Assembly (NCBI GenBank): GCA_030650395.1
Contig: JAUSDY010000021.1
Span: forward strand, 1-64,000
Reading direction: 5' to 3'
From: Acidobacteriota bacterium
GTDB taxonomy: Bacteria; Acidobacteriota; Vicinamibacteria; Vicinamibacterales; UBA2999
DNA length: 64,000 nucleotides
Of this stretch, positions 33,925 through 45,215 are shown piece after piece. The first letter of the stretch is position 1, and each line of letters starts with the position of its first letter. The notes under the pieces are model-generated. The model did not search any database and was not told the DNA's origin. It saw only the letters and a list, made by a program, of their open reading frames with translations. The position numbers and the translations under genes are program-made.

Positions 33925-34683
33925 TTAAGAGCCGCAGCCCGTGAGGAACTTCGACGACTGGAGCCACCCCTTGTCGGGATAGTAAGCAAACACCAGACCA
34001 TCGCCTTTGATCCGATCGATCATCTCGCGCGCGAGGTCGGCGCGAATCGCCGGGCAGCCCCAGCTTCGGCCGAGACGGCCGTTGGCCTGCACGAAACTCT
34101 GGCTGACATACGGCGCGCCGTGAATCACGATGGCCCGCTCGCGCGCGCGATCGTTGATGCCGGCGTCGAGGCCGTCGAGCCGCAGCGAATAACCGTTCTT
34201 GCCGACGTAGGTCGTGTCGGTGGCGAACAGGCCCAGGCTGGTGCGATGGGTCTCGGGCTCGTTGGAGAATGCGTTGGGTACGTTGCCGCCGCTGCCCTGG
34301 CCGTGCGCGACCAGTTCCTCATAGAGGAGATTGCGGGTTTTGAGGTCGTACACCCACATGCGCTTCTCGCTCGAGGGCCGCGAGTAGTCGATCACGGTCA
34401 GCGTGCGCGGGTTGTTCACCTTACCGCTGCGCACCGCGCACGTCGCCGCCCCGAGAGCGAGGTCGAGGACGTTGTTTCCGATGCTGCCGCGCGACTTCGA
34501 TTCGAAATCGGCCGCGGAGAAGGTTACGGAATTATTCGTCGCGGCATGGCTCGCCGCGGAAGTGTTCGCCGTCGATCGGGGTGCAGCGTTCGCCATCATC
34601 GCGCTCGGCAAGAATGACAACACGGCAGCCATGAAAACCGTCCGGACAGGCGAGACACGAATATGCACGTCTACTCCCAGCAA
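33925..34683 (-). CDS. Murein L,D-transpeptidase family protein (YkuD_2)
   Basis: 252 residues with a signal peptide (VFMAAVLSFLPSAMMANA). The catalytic domain shows MWVYDLKTRNLLYEELVAHG, YSLRLDGLD, RAIVIHGAPYVS and GRLGRSWGCPAI, with His and the nucleophilic Cys of YkuD-type enzymes. Members of this branch are predicted to cross-link or trim peptidoglycan through a cysteine mechanism. A second, unrelated L,D-transpeptidase follows upstream on the same strand. Confidence 0.87.
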   Translation of the reverse strand: MLGVDVHIRVSPVRTVFMAAVLSFLPSAMMANAAPRSTANTSAASHAATNNSVTFSAADFESKSRGSIGNNVLDLALGAATCAVRSGKVNNPRTLTVIDYSRPSSEKRMWVYDLKTRNLLYEELVAHGQGSGGNVPNAFSNEPETHRTSLGLFATDTTYVGKNGYSLRLDGLDAGINDRARERAIVIHGAPYVSQSFVQANGRLGRSWGCPAIRADLAREMIDRIKGDGLVFAYYPDKGWLQSSKFLTGCGS

Positions 34684-34812
34684 GTGAGGAACGGCTAATT
34701 AGTGGAAGTCGCATGGCTCTTTCAGCCACGCGAAGGGCTAATTATACGATGCCCAGCGCGGAGAAACGTGTCTAATCGACAGTTGAGGTAGTCAGTTTGG
34801 CAACTGAAGTAT

Positions 34813-36462
34813 TCAGTTCGTGCGGCGGACCCCTGGTGACGGGGACTGACCAGCTGCCTGCTTGGCGTCGTAGCCGTAAACGTCGGGCTGGAAGTGCAGC
34901 CCGCCGTTCTCATCCACCCACGCCGTGAAGTACACCACGTGCACCGGGATCTTCTCCTTGAGCTTGACGTGCTTTTCGACGCCTGAGTGCATCGCCGCCT
35001 GCATCGTCTCGGGGGTCCACTCGGGGTAGCCCTTGAGCACGTACTCGGCGAGCTTCTCGGGCTCTTCCACTCTCATGCAGCCATGACTGAAGGCACGCGT
35101 CGGACGGCCGAACAACGCATCGGCCGGCGTGTCGTGCAGGTAGACGTTGTACTCATTCGGGAACAGGAACTTCACGTTGCCCAACGCGTTGTTCGAGCCG
35201 GGCCGCTGGCGAAACGCCAGGCCGCGAAGCTCGCTCGGGTTATCCCAATTCACCTCAGACGCGCTGATCGTTTCCGTCTTGCCGCCCGAGGTCCGCAGGA
35301 TCTCGATGTTCTGCTTCGACAGATATGCCGGGTCGCGGGCCATCGCCGGCGCCGTCTCGTTTTCCGCAATCGAATCGGGGATGTTCCAGTAGGGACTGAA
35401 CACCACGCTCTCCATTTCGTCGCTGAAGAGCGGCGTTTCGTTGCCGGGCCTGCCGACCACGACGCGGATGTCCATCACGGTCTTGTCGTCCTTACGCGCG
35501 AGCAGGTGGAAGTACGGCACGTTCACCATGAAGTGGTGCGCGCCAAGATCGTCGGGCATCCAGCGCCAGCGCTCGAGATTGAGCTCGACCTGCTGGATGC
35601 GCTTCTCAATCGGCACGTTCATCGCAGCCAGCGTCGGCGCGTCGACGACGCCGGATGCCTTCACGGCGTGCAGATCCTGAAATGACTTGACCGCTTCGAC
35701 GAGCTCGTTGTCGTAGGCGGTCGACGTGCTCGCCGCGTCGCCTTTGAAATGTCCGCTCGCCGCCAGCCGCTGGCGCAACGCCACGACGGCCGGGTGCGAG
35801 TCGCCCGGCTTGAGCGAGGTCGCCTTCACCTGCGGCCAGCCACCCTTCGCCTGCTGGCCTCGCACGTCGGCCAGCGCTTTTTGCAGCGCGACGTATTCGG
35901 GATGTTGCGGGCGCACCTTCTCGATCCACGAGTTGAGGTCGTCATCGATCGCGGCGTTGAGCGTCGCGGCGAAATCCGGCTCTGCGCGGCGCGTCTTCCA
36001 CTTGGCGTTGATCACGTTGGGCGAGGTCCGGCCGAGCGCCACGTCACGCCCCATCGCAAGCAGCGCCGCCGTCAGGCGCACGTCGAACTCGGCCAATCGA
36101 CGGTGAATGTCGGGCGTGTCGCGTTCGAGCTTCTGGATCTCCTGGTAGATCGCATCGATCTCGGTTTCGCCGTACCCGGCCGGATCGAACGCGTGGTCGG
36201 TCGCGGTATGAAGAATCTTGATGGCGTCGGTTGCCTTCTGGGTGGGTTGTTTGTGATTGACCCACGCCGGCGCGCCGCCCCGCAGTGTGTAGAACTTGGC
36301 TACATCTGTCCAGATGGCAGGCTCAACCGTGGCAGGCCGCTCGCCCGACAGCACCGTCGCGAGGGCCGGCGCCACCTCGTGCGGACGGGCGGTTGAGACG
36401 CATCCAGCGATGACGAAGGCCGGAATCAGAGAAACGAGAGCTGCCGCGAGTGAATGACGCAC
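34813..36462 (-). CDS. YcbB/LdtD-type L,D-transpeptidase lipoprotein
   Basis: 549 residues. Lipobox IAGC after a hydrophobic signal. N-terminal scaffold domain (~40-230), a peptidoglycan-binding PG_binding_1 domain (SHPAVVALRQRLAASGHFKG, AVKSFQDLHAVKASGVVD), then a YkuD catalytic domain with a capping insertion (NIPDSIAENETAPAMARDP) and the active site SHGCMRVEEPEKLAEYVLKG. Length and order match YcbB/LdtD, which forms 3-3 cross-links and confers beta-lactam tolerance in other bacteria. A positive envelope role here is inferred. Confidence 0.92.
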   Translation of the reverse strand: MRHSLAAALVSLIPAFVIAGCVSTARPHEVAPALATVLSGERPATVEPAIWTDVAKFYTLRGGAPAWVNHKQPTQKATDAIKILHTATDHAFDPAGYGETEIDAIYQEIQKLERDTPDIHRRLAEFDVRLTAALLAMGRDVALGRTSPNVINAKWKTRRAEPDFAATLNAAIDDDLNSWIEKVRPQHPEYVALQKALADVRGQQAKGGWPQVKATSLKPGDSHPAVVALRQRLAASGHFKGDAASTSTAYDNELVEAVKSFQDLHAVKASGVVDAPTLAAMNVPIEKRIQQVELNLERWRWMPDDLGAHHFMVNVPYFHLLARKDDKTVMDIRVVVGRPGNETPLFSDEMESVVFSPYWNIPDSIAENETAPAMARDPAYLSKQNIEILRTSGGKTETISASEVNWDNPSELRGLAFRQRPGSNNALGNVKFLFPNEYNVYLHDTPADALFGRPTRAFSHGCMRVEEPEKLAEYVLKGYPEWTPETMQAAMHSGVEKHVKLKEKIPVHVVYFTAWVDENGGLHFQPDVYGYDAKQAAGQSPSPGVRRTN

Positions 36463-36499
36463 GCTGGGGGAACAGCAACGGCCGTGCCAGCGCGCCAGC

Positions 36500-37267
36500 T
36501 CATGTAGGGCGCGTGGTCTTTTGTCGAAACTCCAGCGTCAGCCCGCTCACCTCGACGATGTCGCCATCCTTCAGATCGTGGCGGCCCTCGAGCGGCTGGC
36601 CGTTGATCTTGACCTTGCCGCCGAGCGCCGTCACCGAGTACCCCTCGCCCTTGCGCGCGATCGCGGCCGCCATCTTCGGCTTGAACCATCCCGAGAGGCG
36701 CACCAGTGCGGTGTCGGCCTTGCCGATGATCGACGTGTGCGCCGACAGGCTGTACTGACGCTCGTTCGCCTTGCCGGAGAGGACCTTCAGCGTGCCGATG
36801 TGGGCGGGCGCGGTCGCGCGTTCGGTCTTCGACCCGGGTGGCGGCGCGGTCGAGCCTTTCGCCAGGCCGTCGCTGTCGAGGCCGCCCAATAACTCTCGTT
36901 GTTGACGCGTATCGAGCATCATCGTCCCGCCGATTTCCGGGACGAAGGCTTCCGGCTCGACGGCCTCGGCGTCTTCGCCGCCCGCCATCGAAAACGTGAC
37001 GGTATGTTTGCCGACGATCATCGCGTCGCCGTCGCGCAGCGTATGCCGCGTGATCGGCTTGTTGTCGATGAAGGTGCCGTTGGTGCTCTTGAGGTCCTCG
37101 ACGACGTAGCGCTCGCCTTCGCGGTAGACGCGTGCGTGCCGGCCAGAGACGGCGGCATTGTCGATGACGAGCAGGTTGTCGGGGAGGCGCCCGATGGTCA
37201 CGCCGTGTAGCCCGATGGCGCATTCCAGCAGTTCGCGATCGTCGAACTTGAGAATCAGCTTCGGCAT
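36500..37267 (-). CDS. Protein with two FHA domains
   Basis: 255 residues. First FHA (~1-100): VTIGRLPDNLLVIDNAAVSG, RHARVYREGE, LKSTNGTFIDNKPI and LRDGDAMIVGKHTV, with all phosphothreonine-contacting residues. A linker rich in polar and proline residues, then a second, weaker FHA-like domain (~160-255: SIIGKADTALVRLSGW, GKVKINGQPLEGRHDLKDGD). It should read phospho-Thr marks made by Hanks-type kinases and is next to a PP2C phosphatase, a typical pairing. Confidence 0.9.
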   Translation of the reverse strand: MPKLILKFDDRELLECAIGLHGVTIGRLPDNLLVIDNAAVSGRHARVYREGERYVVEDLKSTNGTFIDNKPITRHTLRDGDAMIVGKHTVTFSMAGGEDAEAVEPEAFVPEIGGTMMLDTRQQRELLGGLDSDGLAKGSTAPPPGSKTERATAPAHIGTLKVLSGKANERQYSLSAHTSIIGKADTALVRLSGWFKPKMAAAIARKGEGYSVTALGGKVKINGQPLEGRHDLKDGDIVEVSGLTLEFRQKTTRPT

Positions 37268-37284
37268 TCGGCCCTCATCACGTT

Positions 37285-37366
37285 GAGTGCAGAGTTCAGA
37301 GTTAGGAGTTAAGAGTAAGTTCTTAACTCTGCACTCTTAACTCTGCACTCTTAACTCTGCACTCAG
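37285..37366. repeat. Inverted 7-bp array between FHA and PP2C genes
   Basis: Left units GAGTGCA, GAGTTCA, GAGTTAG, GAGTTAA, GAGTAAG; one base; then six right units alternating TCTTAAC and TCTGCAC. These are the same units as in the array at 13306-13375, 24 kb away. The array abuts the PP2C stop codon. Confidence 0.9.
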
Positions 37367-37368
37367 TT

Positions 37369-38160
37369 TCATCCCAGCAACCGTCCAAACACGCCACCCA
37401 GCCGTGGGCCCGCCACTTCCACGACAAGCACGGTAACGTTGTCTTGCCCTCCGTTGGCGTTGGCGGCCGCGACCAGCCGATCGCAGACGCCCTGGGGATC
37501 GCCCCGCCCGCTGGCGAGCGCCGCGGCAATGGCCTCGTCGGGCACCATTCTAGTCAGCCCGTCGCTGCAGAGCAGCAAGGCATCGCCGGTTTGCATCGGC
37601 ACTTCGTCGAGCTCGACCTCGACGACCGGCTCGCGCCCAAGCGCGCGCAGCAGGATGTTCTGGTGCTCGGACTTGAGGCTTTGCTCGCGGTCGATCAGCC
37701 CGGCTTGGACCTGCGCTTCGACCAACGAGTGATCTCTCGTGACGGGCTCGAGTTGAGCGTTGTGCCACAAGTAGGCGCGGCTGTCGCCGACGTGCGCCAG
37801 GCTGGCGATGTTCTCATCGAGCCACACGCCCACCATCGTCGTGCCCATGCCCGATTGGCCGGCCTGCGTTCGCGCCTGATCGTAGATGGAGCGATTGGCC
37901 AGCCGCACCGCTTCGGCGAGTCGGAATGTCTGGGGCAGGAACTGATGCTCGCCGGTGCCGGGGTCGTCGCCGTTGGGAGGCTCACCGAGCCGGCGCGCGA
38001 TGGTCTGCACCGCGATCTTGCTGGCCACCTCACCCGAGGCGGCGCCGCCCATTCCGTCGCAGACCAGGAATAGTCCCCGGTCGATTTGCGACAGGAAGGA
38101 GTCCTCGTTCGTCTGGCGGACCTTACCCACGTCGCTGGCCGCACCAGCCCTGAGCCGCAT
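37369..38160 (-). CDS. PP2C-family Ser/Thr protein phosphatase
   Basis: 263 residues from the ATG giving MRLRAGAASDVGKVRQTNED. PPM motifs I-XI are recognisable: DGMGGAASGEVAS (metal Asp), GMGTTMVGVWLDE, LAHVGDSRAYLW, TRDHSLV, LLLCSDGLTRMVPDE and NGGQDNVTVLVVEV. A soluble, Mn/Mg-dependent phosphatase that would reverse Hanks-kinase phosphorylation. It precedes the FHA gene on the same strand across a repeat array. Confidence 0.94.
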   Translation of the reverse strand: MRLRAGAASDVGKVRQTNEDSFLSQIDRGLFLVCDGMGGAASGEVASKIAVQTIARRLGEPPNGDDPGTGEHQFLPQTFRLAEAVRLANRSIYDQARTQAGQSGMGTTMVGVWLDENIASLAHVGDSRAYLWHNAQLEPVTRDHSLVEAQVQAGLIDREQSLKSEHQNILLRALGREPVVEVELDEVPMQTGDALLLCSDGLTRMVPDEAIAAALASGRGDPQGVCDRLVAAANANGGQDNVTVLVVEVAGPRLGGVFGRLLG

Positions 38161-38199
38161 TGCCGGTGATGATACATGCCTTCCGCGTTGTTGTAACCT

Positions 38200-38619
38200 G
38201 TGCTCGTGAAATGGCTCGTCAAGGAAGAACCTGAGAATTATTCGTACTCCCAGTTCCTGAAAGACGGGAGCACGGTGTGGGCCGGCGTGAAGAACCCGGT
38301 GGCGCAGCGCAACCTGCGCAGCATGAAGAAAGGCGACCGCGTCTTCTTCTACCACACCGGCAAGGAGAAGGCGGTGATCGGCACGGCCACCGTGTCTGTG
38401 CCCGCCTATCCGGACCCGAAAGACAAGACCGGCAGCCTGGTCGTGGTGGAACTGTCGGCGGGCAAAGCGCTCAAGCGCCCGGTGACGCTGGCAGAGATCA
38501 AGGCCGACAAGCGATTCGCCTCAATGCCGCTGGTCCGGATCCCCCGGCTCTCGGTGCAGCCGGTGACCGATGACGAGTGGGACATGATCGAGGCGATCGG
38601 GAATAACCTTGGGAAATAA
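38200..38619 (+). CDS. EVE domain protein
   Basis: 139 residues from GTG (a second GTG two codons on is possible). KWLVKEEPENYSYSQFLKDG, WAGVKNPVAQRNLRSMKKGD, RVFFYHTGKEKAVIGTATV and SMPLVRIPRLSVQPVTDDEW match the EVE family, which has a PUA-like pocket that binds modified bases. Roles range from RNA metabolism to modified-DNA recognition. The last codons lie in a heptanucleotide array that creates the stop. Confidence 0.9.
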   Translation: MLVKWLVKEEPENYSYSQFLKDGSTVWAGVKNPVAQRNLRSMKKGDRVFFYHTGKEKAVIGTATVSVPAYPDPKDKTGSLVVVELSAGKALKRPVTLAEIKADKRFASMPLVRIPRLSVQPVTDDEWDMIEAIGNNLGK

Positions 38620-38679
38620 CCAATAACCAAGAACGAATAACAAAAGGGAAACCTTTGGTTATTTGTAATTGGTTCTTGG

Positions 38680-38687
<8 letters not shown>
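38601..38687. repeat. Inverted 7-bp array (AATAACC unit) overlapping two stop codons
   Basis: Left units AATAACC, AATAACC, AAGAACG, AATAACA; right units GGTTATT, TGTAATT, GGTTCTT, GGTTATT. The left end contains the EVE stop (GGGAAATAA) and the right end contains the ABC-F stop (TTA at 38680). The unit recurs at 54.72 kb. Confidence 0.88.
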
Positions 38688-40683
<1,996 letters not shown>

Positions 40684-40685
40684 TG

Positions 40686-40810
40686 TTTAGTGTGCGTACG
40701 GTGCGTACAGTTCCAAGAGTGCGTACAGTGCGAGTACTAAGTACATCGTACGCTAGGCACTCGGCACCCAAGCACTGTACGCACACTTCGCACTGTACGC
40801 ACAGTACGCA
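40686..40810. repeat. Inverted array of GTGCGTAC-type units
   Basis: Left half with GTGCGTAC, GGTGCGTAC, GTGCGTAC, AGTGCGAGTAC; right half with CACTGTACGCAC, ACTTCGC, ACTGTACGCAC, AGTACGCAC. Complementary halves separated by about 35 bases. It fills the gap between the ABC-F start and the MFS stop. Confidence 0.82.
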
Positions 40811-40817
40811 CTTTTAT

Positions 40818-42377
40818 TTAGAGCGTCATTTGGAGAGCGAGCGAGACGGTGTTGTAAACGCCCCAGGCGAGCGGGAGCGCGACGAGCACCCATGCGGCGG
40901 CGACGAGCGGCCAGCTCGATGAGCTCGCAGGTTCCACAGCGGTCAACGGCTCTTGCCCGAAGCCCACCGGCTGACTGCCGGCGGCGGGAGCGAGCGTGAA
41001 GAGCGACTCGTCGACGGGGCGGACCGCGAGGTTGGCGAAGAACCCGGCCACCAGCAGCGACGCGAGCACGTACATCGTGACCGTATACGCCTGCGCGGGC
41101 GGCACGCCGCGCCCGATCTGGAACTCGCGGATGTAATTGACCAGCACCGGGCCCAGCACGCCGGCCGTCGACCACGCCGTCAGCAGCCGCCCGTGGATGG
41201 CGCCGACCTGCGCGGTGCCGAAGAGATCCGCCAGGTACGCGGGAATCGCGGCAAACCCGCCACCGTACATCGTCAAGGCGACGCAGAAGATCGCGACGAA
41301 CAGGCCGAGCGCGCCGGCGGCGCCGACAACCGGCACGCTCGCATAGAGCACCGTGCCGAGCACGAAGAACACCGTATAGGTGGCGCGACGGCCCAACACA
41401 TCCGACAACGACGCCCAGAAGATCCGGCCGACGATGTTGAAGAGGCTCAGCAGGCCGGCGAAGCCCGCCGCCGACGACGGCGTCACGCGATCCTTGAACA
41501 TCTCCTGGATCATCGGCGACGCCATGCCGAGAATGCCGATGCCCGCGCTGACGTTCAGGCACAGCACGGCCCACAGAAACCAGAACTGCCGCGTGCGCCA
41601 GGCGATCGACACGGGCACGCTGCGCCCGGCCGCGCTCGTCGCCTGGGCCTGTCCTGAGCGAGATGGAGCTCGCTCGCGAGGTCCATCGAGTCGAAGGGCC
41701 GCGCGCGACATGCCCGCAGGCGACCAACCCGGAGGTGGCAGCCGGTAACCGAACGCGCCGATCATCATCGCGGTGAAATACAGCGCGCCCATCACGAGAA
41801 AGGTCTGCCACACGCCGACCGATTGGGGCGTCGCGAACCGGTTCATCAGCAGGTTCGCGAGCGGCGTGCCGATCATCGCGCCGCCGCCAAATCCCATGAT
41901 GGCAAGACCGGTGGCCATCCCCCGCCGATCGGGAAACCATTTGATCAACGTCGAGACCGGTGAGATGTAGCCGAGACCAAGACCGCAGCCGCCGATCACG
42001 CCGGAGCCAATCCACAGCAGCCAGATCTGGTGCGTGTAGACGCCGAGCGCCGATAACACAAAACCGCCGCCCCAGCAGCACGCGGCGACGACGCCGGCTT
42101 TACGCGGTCCTTCGCGCTCGACCCACGGACCGAACACCGCGGCCGACGAACCAAGAAAGACGAAGAACAACGTGTACATCCACCCGAGCGTGCTGACTCG
42201 CCAGTCGCCGGGCGCGGGCGCGGTCACGCCGATCGCGCGGCTCAGCGGCAGCCAGAACACGCTGAATCCGTACGCCATGCCGATCGACAGGTGAATGGCG
42301 AGCGCCGCGGGTGGCACGAGCCACCGGTTGAAGCCGGGCGCGGCGACGATGCGGCTCTTCGCGAGGATGGAGGACAT
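40818..42377 (-). CDS. OFA-family MFS transporter (oxalate/formate antiporter-like)
   Basis: 519 residues and 12 predicted membrane helices. LSIGMAYGFSVFWLPLSRAI, GWMYTLFFVFLGSSAAVFGP, GGCGLGLGYISPVSTLIKWF, FPDRRGMATGLAIMGFGGGA and the second-half FGTAQVGAIHGRLLTAWSTA are typical of OFA-family (OxlT-like) carriers of small monocarboxylates. The start chosen (SSILAKSRIVAAPGF) is after a 24-codon in-frame extension coded by a REP-like palindrome. The central loop between halves contains another REP-derived insertion (LRLDGPRERAPSRSGQAQ). Confidence 0.87.
   Translation of the reverse strand: MSSILAKSRIVAAPGFNRWLVPPAALAIHLSIGMAYGFSVFWLPLSRAIGVTAPAPGDWRVSTLGWMYTLFFVFLGSSAAVFGPWVEREGPRKAGVVAACCWGGGFVLSALGVYTHQIWLLWIGSGVIGGCGLGLGYISPVSTLIKWFPDRRGMATGLAIMGFGGGAMIGTPLANLLMNRFATPQSVGVWQTFLVMGALYFTAMMIGAFGYRLPPPGWSPAGMSRAALRLDGPRERAPSRSGQAQATSAAGRSVPVSIAWRTRQFWFLWAVLCLNVSAGIGILGMASPMIQEMFKDRVTPSSAAGFAGLLSLFNIVGRIFWASLSDVLGRRATYTVFFVLGTVLYASVPVVGAAGALGLFVAIFCVALTMYGGGFAAIPAYLADLFGTAQVGAIHGRLLTAWSTAGVLGPVLVNYIREFQIGRGVPPAQAYTVTMYVLASLLVAGFFANLAVRPVDESLFTLAPAAGSQPVGFGQEPLTAVEPASSSSWPLVAAAWVLVALPLAWGVYNTVSLALQMTL
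41646..41700. repeat. REP-like element inside the MFS central loop
   Basis: Contains GAGCGAGATGGAGCTCGCTC (hairpin) and ends TCCATCGAGTCGAAGGGCC. This CTTCGACTC...CTCAGGACAGG type of palindrome is one I associate with dispersed bacterial REP sequences. It adds ~18 residues to the cytoplasmic loop without breaking the frame. Confidence 0.55.
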
Positions 42378-42387
42378 GTTTTGTGGG

Positions 42388-42441
42388 GACAAACCTTCCA
42401 CCTTCGCGCGGAGCGCTACGGCGGACAAGTCAGGTTTGTCC
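42388..42441. repeat. REP-like palindrome at the MFS gene start
   Basis: GACAAACCTTCCACCTTCGC ... GGCGGACAAGTCAGGTTTGTC, about 80% identical to the copy in the ABC-F gene at 39602 with the same GACAAACC/GGTTTGTC ends. It lies in the divergent gap between the MFS and histidine kinase genes and can be read through as an MFS N-terminal extension. Confidence 0.8.
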
Positions 42442-42522
42442 TGCGTCACCCTGCCGATTATGGATCCGATACGGTCCTCACCGATTCCTCACAGAATCCC
42501 GCTAGGATGGGGCCCAATCCAT

Positions 42523-44481
42523 ATGGCCCTTCGTGAATGGCTGCAGCCGCCGCGACGTCTGATCGCGTTGTTCCTGCTCGTGACACTCGTACCGTCGCTG
42601 GCGCTCCTTGCGTCGGGGTGGCGGCTCCTCGAACAGGACCGCGCGCTGTCACTCAATCAGCTGTCCGAGCGACGTGAGCAGGCGGCCGACCTTGCCGTCT
42701 CGGAGCTCGAACATGTCGTCGCTGCGGCTGAGCAGGCGTTGAGCGACCCCCAAGCACTCCGATCTGCGGCCGCTGGTGACGGTGAGGTCGTGGCTGTGAT
42801 GTTCGAAACGGAGCGAGTCGAGGCGTTTCCGGTTGGGCGGTTGGCGTTCTACCCACGCACCCAGGCCGGTACCGAAGCGCCGGCCGGGCGCTTCGCTGAA
42901 GGCGAGCAGTTCGAGTTCCGTCAACAGGCGCCGGCCGCGGCGATTCGCCTGTATCGCGGTCTGGCACGATCGCCGGATCCCGCTCTTCGTGCCGGCGCGC
43001 TCATCCGTCTGGCACGGACCCTCCGTAAAACCGGCGAAGGCGAGGAAGCGTTGGACGCTTATGCAGAGGTCGTCAAGCTATCGGGAGCGGCAGTTGGCGG
43101 CGTGCCCGCCGACCTCCTCGCGCGCTGGGCTCGATGCGAAATGCTCGAGTCGCTGCAGCGGCGCGACGATCTTCGGAGGGAGGCGCTCGCGCTGCAAACG
43201 GACCTGATTCAGGGCCGCTGGCATCTCGACCGCGCAACCTACCAGTTGCACGCTGAAGAAGTGCGGCGCTGGACGGGGACAGATGTGACCGTCACCGGTG
43301 CCGAGGGGCACCTCGCGTTGGCCTCGGTGGTCGAAACCCTCTGGAACGACTGGCGGCGTCAGGCTCCGGATCGGCGCGCCGGGGCCGGACGCCGGGTGAT
43401 CGAAACATCCAACACTCGCATCACCGTCGTGTGGGCGGGAACGCAGGAGCGGCTGTCCGCTTTCCTCGTGGCACCGGCATTCATCGACAGGCAATGGCTC
43501 ACGAAGGTCACGCCCGCTCTCGATCGACAGCACATGCGCGTGGAGCTCGGCGAGACCGCACGCGGCGTCACCGGCTCGGAAGCGCGCCGAGCGGCGGCCG
43601 AAACGGGCCTGCCCTGGACGATGGTCGTTAGCGATGTCGATCCGCAGGGCGAGCTGACGCGCATCGCCGGGCGGCGGACGCTCTGGCTGTGGGGCCTCGT
43701 CCTCCTGATCGGCGTCACGGGCGGAGGCTTCGTCATCATCGCGCGCAGTGTCATGCGCGATCTGGCGGTCGCGCGACTGCAGTCCGATTTCGTGTCCGCC
43801 GTGTCGCACGAGTTCCGTACGCCGCTGACCTCGCTCCGCCAGCTCACGGAAGTGCTACTCGATGGACGCGTGGCCGCCGAGGAGCGCCGCGAGACCTACT
43901 ATCGCGCGCTCGCGCGACAGACCGAGCGGCTACACCGGCTGGTGGAAAGCCTGCTCGACTTCGGTCGCATGGAAGCGGGCACCTCGCCCTACCGGCTGGA
44001 ACCGCTCGACGCCTGCGCGCTGATTCGTTCGGTGGTCGCGGAATTCGAGCAGGACAGCGCCGCGAACGGTTATCACGTGGAGCTACAGGTGGATGGCCTC
44101 CAGGGTGCCGCGCCGACGGTTGCGGGCGATCGCGAGGCGCTGACGCACGCCGTCTGGAATCTTCTCGACAATGCGGTGAAGTATTCCCCGGAGTGCCGGA
44201 CGGTGTGGGTGGAAGTGGAGCGAACGGGACCGCGCCTCGCCATCCGGGTGCGCGACCGGGGACTCGGCGTCCCACGCCATGAGCACGCGGATATCTTCAG
44301 GAGATTCGTGCGCGGCGCCGACGCGAAAACGCAGGGCATCAAAGGCACCGGCATCGGCCTCGCCATGGTGCAGCACATCGTCTTGGCCCACGGCGGCGAT
44401 GTCCTGGTGGCGAGTGAACCAGGCGCCGGCAGTACCTTCACGCTCGTGCTGCCCCTGGTGGACGCATGTCCCGCATCCTGA
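42523..44481 (+). CDS. Membrane sensor histidine kinase
   Basis: 652 residues. Transmembrane helices at ~12-33 (LIALFLLVTLVPSLALLASG) and ~387-408 (WLWGLVLLIGVTGGGFVIIA) enclose a ~350-residue extracytoplasmic sensor that includes TPR-like helices (AAIRLYRGLARSPDPALRAG, ALIRLARTLRKTGEGEEALD). The cytoplasmic kinase has H-box SAVSHEFRTPLTSLRQ (His ~428), N-box WNLLDNAVKYSP, RDRGLGVP, and GIKGTGIGLAMVQHI. Its gene overlaps the response regulator by 16 bases, so the two form a cognate pair. Confidence 0.92.
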   Translation: MALREWLQPPRRLIALFLLVTLVPSLALLASGWRLLEQDRALSLNQLSERREQAADLAVSELEHVVAAAEQALSDPQALRSAAAGDGEVVAVMFETERVEAFPVGRLAFYPRTQAGTEAPAGRFAEGEQFEFRQQAPAAAIRLYRGLARSPDPALRAGALIRLARTLRKTGEGEEALDAYAEVVKLSGAAVGGVPADLLARWARCEMLESLQRRDDLRREALALQTDLIQGRWHLDRATYQLHAEEVRRWTGTDVTVTGAEGHLALASVVETLWNDWRRQAPDRRAGAGRRVIETSNTRITVVWAGTQERLSAFLVAPAFIDRQWLTKVTPALDRQHMRVELGETARGVTGSEARRAAAETGLPWTMVVSDVDPQGELTRIAGRRTLWLWGLVLLIGVTGGGFVIIARSVMRDLAVARLQSDFVSAVSHEFRTPLTSLRQLTEVLLDGRVAAEERRETYYRALARQTERLHRLVESLLDFGRMEAGTSPYRLEPLDACALIRSVVAEFEQDSAANGYHVELQVDGLQGAAPTVAGDREALTHAVWNLLDNAVKYSPECRTVWVEVERTGPRLAIRVRDRGLGVPRHEHADIFRRFVRGADAKTQGIKGTGIGLAMVQHIVLAHGGDVLVASEPGAGSTFTLVLPLVDACPAS

Positions 44482-45140
44482 TCGTCGAAGACGAGCCCGA
44501 CATCGCTCTGGGCCTGAGCGACGACCTGACGATAGAGGGGCATCAGGTCGAGGTAGTTGGAGACGGCGAAACGGCCGCCCGGCGCGGTCGCGAACCCGGG
44601 TGGGACCTGATTGTGCTCGACGTCATGCTGCCTCGAAAGGACGGGTTCGATGTCTGTCGCGATCTGCGGAGGAGCGGCGTCCTTACGCCCATCATCCTGC
44701 TGACGGCGAAAACCCAGGAAGCCGAGAAGATTCTGGGCCTCGAGCTTGGCGCGGACGACTACGTGACCAAGCCGTTCAGCCCGCGCGAGCTGCGCGCCCG
44801 GATCAAGGCTGTTCTGCGCCGGCAGTCGCCGGGTTCCGGCGAGACCTTCCGCTTTGGTGACGTCGATGTCGATTTCGCGCGCGCGGAAGTGCGTCGTGAT
44901 GGGCGGACAGTTGACCTCACAAAGCTGGAGTTCAAGCTCCTCGAGACGTTCATTCGCCGGCGCGGTCGGCTCCTGACACGCGATCAGTTGCTCGAAGCCG
45001 CCTGGGACCACAACACGCACGTGACCGACCGTGCGGTGGACGCCCACATCGTCAATCTGCGCCGGAAGATTGAGCCGCATCCGGCCGAGCCGCGCTTCCT
45101 GCAGAGCGTGCGGGGGCTGGGGTACCGGTTCGATGGCTGA
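44466..45140 (+). CDS. OmpR/PhoB-family response regulator
   Basis: 224 residues. Receiver domain (SRILIVEDEPDIALGLSDDL, phospho-Asp in LIVLDVMLPRKDGFD, switch LLTAKTQ, lysine in DDYVTKPFSPRELRARI) followed by a winged-helix DNA-binding domain (VDLTKLEFKLLETFIRRRGR, DRAVDAHIVNLRRKIEP, FLQSVRGLGYRF). Translationally coupled to the upstream kinase. It probably controls transcription of this locus, including the propeller protein and cytochrome peroxidase that follow. Confidence 0.95.
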   Translation: MSRILIVEDEPDIALGLSDDLTIEGHQVEVVGDGETAARRGREPGWDLIVLDVMLPRKDGFDVCRDLRRSGVLTPIILLTAKTQEAEKILGLELGADDYVTKPFSPRELRARIKAVLRRQSPGSGETFRFGDVDVDFARAEVRRDGRTVDLTKLEFKLLETFIRRRGRLLTRDQLLEAAWDHNTHVTDRAVDAHIVNLRRKIEPHPAEPRFLQSVRGLGYRFDG

Positions 45141-45215
45141 AAGCCTCACGAGATCTTCATGGTCCCGTCATCGCGATCTCGCGGTCGTCCGCCAGAGTGG
45201 AGGCAGGAGGCGAAC

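Noticed and set aside
33862-33942. Short plus-strand frame NKFKVSLNESLGLQPSWLPL
   Set aside because: No usable start codon, and its end overlaps the L,D-transpeptidase stop.
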